This document shows positions 26,776-33,799 of a DNA stretch of 64,000 nucleotides, in pieces. Origin of the DNA: Nostoc cf. commune SO-36. GTDB taxonomy: Bacteria; Cyanobacteriota; Cyanobacteriia; Cyanobacteriales; Nostocaceae. Every line of letters begins with the position of its first letter. Position 1 is the stretch's first letter. The notes below the pieces were generated by a model, which was not told the DNA's origin, made no database searches, and was given only the letters and a program-made list of their open reading frames with translations. Location of the stretch: NCBI RefSeq assembly GCF_023734775.1, contig NZ_AP025732.1:5144501-5208500 (forward strand), written 5' to 3'. The position numbers were made by a program, and so were the translations under genes.

Positions 26776-27858
26776 TTAACCGTTGATAGCAGGAGCGGTT
26801 AGAGCTACAGGAGCAAAGTCACCAGCAGCCAAGTCTAGAGGGAAGTTGTGAGCGTTGCGCTCGTGCATTACTTCCATACCCAAGTTAGCGCGGTTGATTA
26901 CATCTGCCCAAGTTGCAATTACACGACCTTCAGAGTCAATGATCGATTGGTTGAAGTTGAAACCGTTCAAGTTAAACGCCATTGTGCTTACACCCAAGGC
27001 GGTAAACCAGATGCCGATTACAGGCCATGCTGCTAAGAAGAAGTGCAGTGAACGGCTGTTGTTAAATGAAGCGTATTGGAAGATTAGACGACCGAAGTAG
27101 CCGTGGGCTGCAACGATGTTGTAGGTTTCTTCTTCTTGACCGAATTTGTAACCGTAGTTTTGTGATTCGGTTTCGGTTGTTTCACGAACCAAGGAAGAAG
27201 TTACAAGTGAACCGTGCATTGCACTGAACAAACTTCCACCGAATACACCTGCTACACCGAGTTGGTGGAAGGGGTGCATCAAGATGTTATGTTCTGCTTG
27301 GAACACGATCATGAAGTTGAAGGTTCCAGAAATACCCAAGGGCATACCATCTGAGAAAGAACCTTGTCCGATTGGGTATACCAAGAAGACTGCGCTTGCT
27401 GCTGCTACTGGTGCAGAATAAGCTATAGCAATCCAAGGACGCATACCTAAGCGGTAGGATAGTTCCCATTCACGACCCAAGTAGCAGAATACGCCAATCA
27501 GGAAGTGGAAAATTACCAATTGGTAAGGGCCACCGTTGTACAACCACTCGTCTAAGGATGCTGCTTCCCAAATTGGGTAGAAGTGCAAGCCGATTGCATT
27601 GGAGGAAGGAACAACTGCACCGGAGATGATGTTGTTTCCGTAAATTAATGAACCTGCAACTGGTTCACGGATACCGTCGATGTCTACTGGAGGTGCTGCG
27701 ATAAAGGCGATTACGAAGCAGGCGGTAGCGGCTAACAAGGTTGGAATCATGACTACGCCGAACCAACCGATGTAAATACGGTTGTTGGTGCTGGTGATCC
27801 ATTCGCAGAATCGATCCCATACATTGGCGCTTGAGCGCTGTTGTAAGGTTGTTGTCAT
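26776..27858 (-). CDS. psbA: Photosystem II protein D1
   Basis: The 360-residue D1 reaction-centre subunit binds P680, pheophytin, the QB plastoquinone and part of the Mn4CaO5 cluster in thylakoid membranes. Signatures: [33 protein letters not shown], the HFHxxxG-type helices, the D-E loop, and the C-terminal [13 protein letters not shown] followed by the processed extension ending APAING. Residue 130 is Glu ([11 protein letters not shown]), the form typical of high-light D1 copies, where low-light D1 often has Gln. Monocistronic, with a terminator downstream and a long leader upstream. Nostoc-type genomes have several psbA copies; this is one. Confidence 0.98.
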   Translation of the reverse strand: MTTTLQQRSSANVWDRFCEWITSTNNRIYIGWFGVVMIPTLLAATACFVIAFIAAPPVDIDGIREPVAGSLIYGNNIISGAVVPSSNAIGLHFYPIWEAASLDEWLYNGGPYQLVIFHFLIGVFCYLGREWELSYRLGMRPWIAIAYSAPVAAASAVFLVYPIGQGSFSDGMPLGISGTFNFMIVFQAEHNILMHPFHQLGVAGVFGGSLFSAMHGSLVTSSLVRETTETESQNYGYKFGQEEETYNIVAAHGYFGRLIFQYASFNNSRSLHFFLAAWPVIGIWFTALGVSTMAFNLNGFNFNQSIIDSEGRVIATWADVINRANLGMEVMHERNAHNFPLDLAAGDFAPVALTAPAING

Positions 27859-27919
27859 TGTTTTATAAGTGCGGTTAGTTATGTATGAATCAGGCGGTTT
27901 TGTTTTTGCCTGTGAATGT

Positions 27920-27949
27920 ACTTTACAATGCTTTACAATTTTTAATCAA
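27920..27949 (-). promoter_or_regulatory. Candidate sigma70-type promoter for psbA
   Basis: Read on the minus strand, TTGATT (27949-27944) and TAAAGT (27925-27920) are 18 bases apart, about 60 bases upstream of the psbA start codon. The match to consensus is moderate, with direct repeats of TTGTAAAG-type around it. This is inference from position and composition. Confidence 0.35.
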
Positions 27950-28050
27950 CTTTTATTACTTCAGTAAACCTGATACAACTTATTAGTTTTGATTATTTAA
28001 TCTCATGTCCGGTTAATCAAGCTGAATAAAAAATGTTTCAGAATTGTAAT

Positions 28051-28098
28051 GACAAATAATTTGTCGCTCTGGGTAATTTGACAATTATTTTGTCGCTC
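28051..28098. repeat. Two 19-bp direct repeats next to tRNA-Ala, resembling Tn7-like/CAST end sites
   Basis: GACAAATAATTTGTCGCTC (28051-28069) and GACAATTATTTTGTCGCTC (28080-28098) match at 17 of 19 positions, with starts 29 bases apart. Each contains a GACAA...TTGTC inverted core. They lie 12 bases beyond the 3' end of the tRNA-Ala gene (on its 3' side). Tandem GACAAATTA-NN-TGTC-type motifs are found in the ends of cyanobacterial Tn7-like type V-K CRISPR-associated transposons, which insert next to tRNA genes. No transposase gene or CRISPR array is present in the window, so at most this is a solitary end or relic. Confidence 0.45.
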
Positions 28099-28109
28099 AA
28101 CAACACGAG

Positions 28110-28182
28110 TGGAGAATAACGGATTCGAACCGATGGCCTCTGCGGTGCGATCGCAGCACTCTACCAACTGAGCTAATTCCCC
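28110..28182 (-). tRNA. tRNA-Ala (anticodon CGC)
   Basis: The reverse strand folds as a 73-base tRNA: acceptor GGGGAAT/ATTCTCC with the G3:U70 pair that defines alanine tRNAs, D-arm GCTCAGTTGGTAGAGT, anticodon arm CTGCG-ATCGCAC-CGCAG giving anticodon CGC, and T-arm with GGTTCGAATCC. CCA is not encoded. The anticodon arm contains the HIP1 octamer GCGATCGC. Confidence 0.93.
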
Positions 28183-28247
28183 TTAATTGATGCTAAGTCA
28201 AGAGTAATATTACTCATTAACTCAATACATATTCACCATAAGTTATT

Positions 28248-28976
28248 TTAACATTCAGTTGCCGATGGTTGAGGCTGTTTTTGAGAATAAACCTTCTGTA
28301 CACGCTCCAGTTCCAAATCACTGAGATAATCAACAGTCCAGTTACAGCAGCGCTGGAGCATGTGGAATGGGTAAGTATTCGCTACACCTACAACTTGCAT
28401 GTGCGATCGCTTCGCTGCTGCGATACCAGCTGGAGTATCTTCAATTGCCAGACACTCGTGTGGTTGAAGATTCAAGTCAGGATATTCTTTATTCAGGCGT
28501 TTCACTGCCAGAAGATAACCGTCGGGTTCTGGTTTACTGGTGGTGATGTCATCACCGGCGACGATAATTTTAAAATGTTCAGCTAGTTTAGCTCGATGAA
28601 GTACTAATTCTATTTCTTGGCGAATAGCGCCACTGACTAATCCTAGTTTCAGATTTCGCGATCGCACCTGAAATATTAAATCTTCTACACCTGGATATAA
28701 AGGCAGTTTCTCTATTTTCTCTAATTCCACTGTATAAGCTTGGGCTTTGCGGTACAGCAACTGAGTTAAATAGTTTTCGTTGGCTACTCTACCACGATTA
28801 GCGAGTAGTTGCTGAAAACAAGCGCGATCGCTGCGTCCTAAAGAAGCTTGACGCTCATTTACGCGTTGGGGTTGGAGATTTTCTTCAATGAGAATCTCAT
28901 CTATCAGTTGCAGGTGGATTGGCTCATCGTTAATGATGACACCATTAAAATCAAAAAGAACTGCCTTTAAACTCAT
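28248..28976 (-). CDS. HAD-superfamily hydrolase (beta-phosphoglucomutase-like)
   Basis: The 242-residue protein has HAD motif I DFNGV (KAVLFDFNGVIIND), a helical cap, motif II LVSGAIRQEI, the lysine motif III in TSKPEPDGYLLAV, and motif IV CLAIEDTPAGIAAAKR. Motif I has DFNG, where the second Asp position is Asn; this fits phosphatase or mutase members only if that position is tolerated, so catalytic activity is uncertain. The substrate is unknown. The start ATG at 28976 overlaps the stop of the methyltransferase gene by four bases, indicating co-translation. The C-terminus is Gln/Pro-rich. Confidence 0.85.
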   Translation of the reverse strand: MSLKAVLFDFNGVIINDEPIHLQLIDEILIEENLQPQRVNERQASLGRSDRACFQQLLANRGRVANENYLTQLLYRKAQAYTVELEKIEKLPLYPGVEDLIFQVRSRNLKLGLVSGAIRQEIELVLHRAKLAEHFKIIVAGDDITTSKPEPDGYLLAVKRLNKEYPDLNLQPHECLAIEDTPAGIAAAKRSHMQVVGVANTYPFHMLQRCCNWTVDYLSDLELERVQKVYSQKQPQPSATEC

Positions 28977-29896
28977 GCCATTATGCCAAACGCTGGAGAA
29001 CCAAGCCCCTCCAAATCATTATTATCTATTGATGTGGGAGTGTACTGACGGATATTTTCGGTTGCTATTGGTTTAACGCCGCTAGTTACCTGATTGATCC
29101 ACCATACATCCTGCCATAGCACAGCTTCAAATCCGGCTGCACCCATATTCGCGTCCACGCTACCAGCAGCATACTCACGAATATATGGCTCCTCAAAAAC
29201 ATTATTAAGCCATTCTAACTGACGCAGAGTCTTTTGATTTCCATCTAAAATTAATACTTGCCCTCCAGTTACCAGCAACCTAAAGCTTTCCCGCAAAATT
29301 GCTAAAGACACCTCATTTGGTGTTTCGTGGAATAGCAAAGAAGCTGTCACTAAGTCAAATGTTGCGGCACTCAAACCAGTTTTTTCAGCATTCCCATGTC
29401 GCCAGACTATATCTAAACCAGCATTTCTAGCTTTATCTTCTGCCCTTACCAGCATATAGGGTGATAAGTCCAAACCAATAACTTCCGCTTGGGGAAAAGC
29501 CTGCTTTAACATTAAGGTAGTGGAACCAGTGCCGCAACCTAAGTCAAGTATGCGTCGTGGTTTTACCTTGACAGCATCAACTAAAGCCTGACGGACAATA
29601 CTTTCATTAGGCGGCAGAACGTATTGAGTAATCGGATCGTAAGTCACTGCTGCACCGTAATTGAGATATCCGCCTGTAATTCCGTGAAAGTTTTGACTGC
29701 TGTAGTACGTGGGAATTATGACATCATCTCGTCGGAAGCGATCATACTCTTTTTCCCAATCAATACTATCAGCGTAACGCCGTAACCCTTCCTCATCAAT
29801 CAAAAGACGCACTACAGGGGATAAAAAACGTTCCCAGATTGTATCTTGACGCACTGTCATAGGTGTTGTGTCAGAAATTGTTAGAGGTTTTTTCAA
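28973..29896 (-). CDS. Class I SAM-dependent methyltransferase
   Basis: The 307-residue protein has the SAM-binding motif I RRILDLGCGTGSTTLMLKQA (about residues 137-156), acidic loop motif IGLDLSPYM, motif II region FDLVTASLLFHE, and GGQVLILDGNQ. It carries about 120 N-terminal residues before the Rossmann core and so resembles the UbiE/demethylmenaquinone-type methyltransferases of unknown substrate. An in-frame ATG at 29860 (MTVRQDTIWERF) is an alternative start. It overlaps the downstream HAD gene by four bases (ATGA), so the pair forms an operon. Confidence 0.85.
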   Translation of the reverse strand: MKKPLTISDTTPMTVRQDTIWERFLSPVVRLLIDEEGLRRYADSIDWEKEYDRFRRDDVIIPTYYSSQNFHGITGGYLNYGAAVTYDPITQYVLPPNESIVRQALVDAVKVKPRRILDLGCGTGSTTLMLKQAFPQAEVIGLDLSPYMLVRAEDKARNAGLDIVWRHGNAEKTGLSAATFDLVTASLLFHETPNEVSLAILRESFRLLVTGGQVLILDGNQKTLRQLEWLNNVFEEPYIREYAAGSVDANMGAAGFEAVLWQDVWWINQVTSGVKPIATENIRQYTPTSIDNNDLEGLGSPAFGIMA

Positions 29897-30267
29897 GCAG
29901 AGTTATTTTCTTTACAAATTTTAATACATCTTTTATTTCTGTAGCGAGCAGCTTGACTTTTGTAATTACTTTGGTTACATTTGTAGTACAAAGCATTACT
30001 TCCTAAAAGTAGTTCTTCAGCTTCACGAAAATTGAGCTAGCCAAATGAAAGACAATACAGCATTTAAATTGCTACAACTAAGTAGTAGGCTGTCAAGTTT
30101 AAATTGATGGGTAAACAAGTTTGTAAAAAGTACTAAAGTCTTGCATATAAACCCGAAAAAATAGCTTGAAAAGTAACTAAATAATGAGTTGTAAATGGTA
30201 CTGATAATTATCAGTACTATCAGATTAATCCCAAATCTAAAATTTAAAATCCAAAATACAAAAAATT
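29897..30267. other. Divergent intergenic region, nothing recognisable
   Basis: AT-rich DNA between the methyltransferase and rtcB genes. Only a degenerate AAATCTAAAATTTAAAATCC-type repeat (about 30233-30262) just before the rtcB start is seen. Confidence 0.4.
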
Positions 30268-32415
30268 ATGCCCTACGAAAAATTAGAAATTACTACACCA
30301 GCACCCGTCTTATCTTGGGCAAATCATTCTTTGGGGCCAGAAGAAACTAAGATGGCAAAGAATGTGGCATCATTACCATTTGTATTTAAGCACGTCGCAT
30401 TAATGCCCGATGTTCACTTAGGAAAAGGTGCTTTAGTAGGTTCTGTAATTGCAACCAAAGAAGCAATTATTCCAGCTGCTGTCGGTGTCGATATTGGTTG
30501 CTTCATAGGAGATACCTTAATTCCTCTAGCGGATGGTAAATCTTATCGTATTAAAGACCTAATGGACTGGGGTACAGAGTTTATTGTTTATGCTTGTACG
30601 CCAACCGGAAAAATTGTTGCGGCTCAAGCAACTGCTAAATTGACTAGACGGAATGCTCCACTTGTGAAAGTGATACTGGATAACAGCGAAGAAATTATTT
30701 GTACTCCCGATCACCAATTCATGCTTCGGGACGGAACCTATAAAGAAGCTCAATTACTTCAAGCAGAGACTTCCTTAATGCCCTTTTACTCTAAGACTGA
30801 CAAAGATGGCTATACCCTGATTACTCAGCCATACTCCAGCAGATGGCAAAAAGCACACTGGATTATTGCTAGGTCTGGGTTACTAGGCAAGGTTCCTAGA
30901 TTTGAGGGACAGAAAACAGTTATTCATCATCAGAATTTCGATGAATCTGATAATCGACCAGAAAATCTTGAATTCATGGGTAATCGCGATCATTCTGCTT
31001 ACCACCGCTCTCTAGTGGAGCGTAACCAACACTGGCAATCTGTCGAATTTGAACAAAAAAGAGTTGCTTCCCTTGCTCAAAAAGCAAAAACTCCAGAAGG
31101 ATACCAATACTATGCTGAACGGGGAACTAAGAATATCCTTCAATACATGGAACAGCAACCAGAGCATTTTAAAAATGCAGTTGCAGGTAATGGTAATCGG
31201 GGTAAACAATATCTAATTGAATATAACAAGAGTGAAAAAGGGAGAGAAAAGTCTCAAGAGATTGCTAACCGATACTATAGCTGTGAAATTTGTGGTGTAG
31301 ATGTCAAAACTCCAATTGGACTCCACAATCACCGCAGAAAAGAACATCAATGTAATCACAAAGTTGTAGCAGTAAATCCCCTAAATTACACAGAGGATGT
31401 TTACTGTCTAACAGTACCGGAGTACCATAATTTCGCGCTGAAAGCCGGAGTATTTGTTCATAACTGTGGGATGAGCGCGATCAAAACAGTATTTAACGCT
31501 GGACAACTAGAAGGTAAACTGAAGAAAATCCGCCTGGATATTGAAGCAGCAATTCCGACTGGATTCAACGAAAATAAAGACGTTGAAAAATCTGTCGGCA
31601 ACTGGCAACACTGGGATGATTTTAAAGACTTGCATCGCGGTGTGCAAGACCTACAAAGTAAAGCCATGAAACAGATGGGTTCTCTCGGTGGAGGAAACCA
31701 CTTTATTGAAGTGTGCCTCGATACAGAGAACCAAGTTTGGCTGATGCTACATTCTGGTTCGCGCAACATCGGCAATAAACTAGCTCAGTGTCATATTCAC
31801 ACAGCCAGGGAATTAGCAAAAATGGCAGGTAATAAATTGCCTGACCCTGATTTGGCTCATTTTGTCGCTGGTACGCCAGAATTTCAAGCATATTGGCACG
31901 ATTTGCAATGGTCACAAAACTATGCGCGTGTCAACCGTGATGTGATGATGGCGCGTTTTAAGCACATAGTTGAGAAGCATCTGGCAGGTGGGAAGGCAAC
32001 TAAACCTTTATTGCAGGTTAATTGTCATCACAATTACGCTGAAAAAGAAGTGCATTTTGACGAGGATGTATATGTAACTCGCAAAGGTGCAGTCCGCGCT
32101 CAAATTGAAGATTATGGGATTATTCCTGGTTCGATGGGGGCAAAGTCTTTCATCGTTAAGGGTAAAGGTAATGCGCATAGCTTCTGTTCTTGTAGTCATG
32201 GTGCAGGGCGTTTAATGTCTAGAAATAAGGCAAAAAACGTTTACACACTTGATGATTTGATAGAGCAAACAAATGGCGTAGAATGCCGCAAAGATGAGGG
32301 TGTATTAGATGAAATTCCTGGTGCTTATAAGTCTATAGATGAGGTGATTAATCAACAAACAGACCTTGTTGAAATAGTTGCTACTTTGAAACAAGTTGTG
32401 TGTGTAAAAGGCTAA
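30268..32415 (+). CDS. rtcB: RNA-splicing ligase RtcB with an in-frame intein
   Basis: The 715-residue precursor is RtcB, the Mn/GTP-dependent ligase that joins RNA 2',3'-cyclic phosphate and 5'-OH ends. The N-extein is residues 1-77 (VALMPDVHLGKG, then AVGVDIG) and the C-extein begins CGMSAIKT after a 322-residue insertion. The mature protein would be about 393 residues. Active-site segments in the C-extein are GSLGGGNHFIEV, LHSGSRNIG, NCHHNY, PGSMGAKSFIVKG and CSHGAGRLMSR, where the histidine of SHGAGR is the guanylylated residue in RtcB. The insertion interrupts exactly DIG/CGM, so the first extein residue after splicing is the metal-binding cysteine. Without splicing the enzyme cannot assemble its metal site. 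Start ATG at 30268. Confidence 0.95.
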   Translation: MPYEKLEITTPAPVLSWANHSLGPEETKMAKNVASLPFVFKHVALMPDVHLGKGALVGSVIATKEAIIPAAVGVDIGCFIGDTLIPLADGKSYRIKDLMDWGTEFIVYACTPTGKIVAAQATAKLTRRNAPLVKVILDNSEEIICTPDHQFMLRDGTYKEAQLLQAETSLMPFYSKTDKDGYTLITQPYSSRWQKAHWIIARSGLLGKVPRFEGQKTVIHHQNFDESDNRPENLEFMGNRDHSAYHRSLVERNQHWQSVEFEQKRVASLAQKAKTPEGYQYYAERGTKNILQYMEQQPEHFKNAVAGNGNRGKQYLIEYNKSEKGREKSQEIANRYYSCEICGVDVKTPIGLHNHRRKEHQCNHKVVAVNPLNYTEDVYCLTVPEYHNFALKAGVFVHNCGMSAIKTVFNAGQLEGKLKKIRLDIEAAIPTGFNENKDVEKSVGNWQHWDDFKDLHRGVQDLQSKAMKQMGSLGGGNHFIEVCLDTENQVWLMLHSGSRNIGNKLAQCHIHTARELAKMAGNKLPDPDLAHFVAGTPEFQAYWHDLQWSQNYARVNRDVMMARFKHIVEKHLAGGKATKPLLQVNCHHNYAEKEVHFDEDVYVTRKGAVRAQIEDYGIIPGSMGAKSFIVKGKGNAHSFCSCSHGAGRLMSRNKAKNVYTLDDLIEQTNGVECRKDEGVLDEIPGAYKSIDEVINQQTDLVEIVATLKQVVCVKG
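30499..31464 (+). other. RtcB intein with HNH domain and C2H2 finger
   Basis: Intein of 322 residues. N-terminal block starts CFIGDTLIPLADGK (nucleophile C1), block B has CTPDHQFML with the conserved TxxH, and the C-terminal splice motif is GVFVHN followed by Cys (+1 nucleophile). In the middle a homing-endonuclease-like HNH module (VIHHQNFDESDNRPENLEF) is followed by a region of about 100 residues and a CEIC...LHNHRRKEH finger (CX2CX12HX4H). All residues needed for canonical splicing are present. The endonuclease may be active, as the HNH core looks complete. Family membership by these motifs is firm; the role of the finger is inferred (site recognition). Confidence 0.92.
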
Positions 32416-32952
32416 AAACGAATGGCACTAAGATAAGTCCAAAGTCTTGTGTTGCCTCGTTCCCAGGCTGGAGCCTGGGAACGCATTCTGGGAGGCTCTG
32501 CCTCTGGTCAAGAAAGAGGAGGCAGCAGCTAGGGTGTTGACTCTGTGACTTTTTAGAAGTTAACAAATCATGCAAAATATGTGTAGTCATTGCGAGCGGA
32601 GCGTTCGCGGAGCGTCTCGTTGGCGCAGCCTCTCGTAGAGAAGAGAAGCAATCCCAGAGATTTTGCGATTGCTTCGCAAAGCTCGCAATGACACAAGAGA
32701 GATTTTGCCCTGACACAAAAATAGTATGAGTCAAAAACGCCCAAATTTCATCAAAGTCAACAGCCTAGGCTCTGTCTCTAGTCAGATATTGAGTCAGAGA
32801 CTCAATGAATGCATTCCCAGTCTGAGACTGGGAACGAGGAAAAACGAGGAAAGTCTTATCAAGCTAGGTTTTTAGGACTTGTGCGTACACCGTAGGTCTT
32901 CAGACAGGGAACGAGGTTAAACAAGGCTTTCGCCTTTTTTGTTAGCTCAAAT
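32416..32952. repeat. Intergenic region filled with dispersed palindromic repeats
   Basis: Three repeat patches are seen. At 32446-32540: CTCGTTCCCAGGCTGGAGCCTGGGAACG plus a CTGGTCAAGAAAGAGGAGGCAG arm, the same core family as at 532 and 58862. At 32586-32695: a different element (separately listed). At 32806-32838: TGCATTCCCAGTCTGAGACTGGGAACG, a single palindrome of the first family. A long minus-strand frame across them is not a gene. Confidence 0.7.
32586..32695. repeat. Dispersed repeat with CATTGCGAG terminal inverted repeats
   Basis: The ends are GTCATTGCGAG on the left and CTCGCAATGAC on the right (perfect 11-base inverted repeat), with an internal GAAGCAATCCC...GCGATTGCTTC inverted repeat. 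This is the common 'GTCATTGCGAGCG' cyanobacterial intergenic repeat. Confidence 0.75.
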
Positions 32953-33690
32953 CTAAAGTTCTTGACGCGTGGGACGGATAATCATTTCATTCACATCAAC
33001 ATCAGCAGGCTGCTCGATGGCGTAGGCGATCGCCCTGGCAATAGCATCTGCATCAATAGCGATCGCATAAAGTTGATCCATTCCGGCTGCTATGTCTTTA
33101 TCGGTAATCGTGGAAGTCAACTCAGTGGCAACGGCTCCTGGTGAAATATTAGTCGAACGGATTTCGCCGTTTGACTCTAGCCGCAACCCTTCAGAAATCG
33201 CTCGCACTGCGTACTTGGTAGCACAGTAAACTGCTGACCCCGGAAACACCTTATGTCCGGCGACTGATGATAGGTTAATAATATGACCAGACTTTTGCTG
33301 ACGCATAATCGGCAATACGGCAGCAATCCCATAGAGAACGCCCTTGATGTTGACATCGATCATCTGATCCCACTCTTCCACCTTTACTTGATCGAGGGGA
33401 GAGAGCGGCATCAAACCTGCATTATTGATTAGTACGTCGATACGGCTGTATGTACTCAAAGTTTCCTTCGCCAAGGCTTCCACTTGTGCGCGATCTGCCA
33501 CATCTGTCACTCGATAGGTTGCAGTCCCTCCTGATTTAGCGATCGCTGCAACCAGTTCTTTCAACCGATCTTCGCGCCGGGCAGCCAGCATCAGCTTGGC
33601 TCCACTAGCAGCAAGTCGCTTCGCGGTTGCCTCACCTAAACCACTGCTGGCTCCGGTAATGATTACCACTTTGTTTTGAATCTCAGACAT
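32953..33690 (-). CDS. Short-chain dehydrogenase/reductase, NAD(P)-dependent
   Basis: The 245-residue classical SDR has the cofactor motif TGASSGLG (residues 12-19), NNAG (about 89-92), catalytic Ser in [11 protein letters not shown] (about 141), and the active-site pair YCATK (about 155-159). An Arg/Asp-free start of strand 2 (LAARRED) suggests NADP preference. It belongs to the YdfG/serine-dehydrogenase-like oxidoreductases; the natural substrate cannot be inferred. The start ATG at 33690 follows an AGGAATCA weak ribosome-binding site. No operon partner. Confidence 0.92.
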   Translation of the reverse strand: MSEIQNKVVIITGASSGLGEATAKRLAASGAKLMLAARREDRLKELVAAIAKSGGTATYRVTDVADRAQVEALAKETLSTYSRIDVLINNAGLMPLSPLDQVKVEEWDQMIDVNIKGVLYGIAAVLPIMRQQKSGHIINLSSVAGHKVFPGSAVYCATKYAVRAISEGLRLESNGEIRSTNISPGAVATELTSTITDKDIAAGMDQLYAIAIDADAIARAIAYAIEQPADVDVNEMIIRPTRQEL

Positions 33691-33799
33691 ATTGATTCCT
33701 GCGGGTTATTGAGTGTGGTTTATGAAACATTGAGTGCTAAGTATAAACATTTTAAATCCTATTGTTATGCTACCTCTATAGTATCGAGTAAACAGAGTA

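Noticed and set aside
28051..28098. CRISPR repeats at the two 19-bp repeats
   Set aside because: Only two copies with an 10-bp gap and no third copy or cas genes; end-site repeats of a transposon fit better.
32381..32734. 117-codon minus-strand frame after rtcB
   Set aside because: It is made of the dispersed palindromic repeats and has no coding character.
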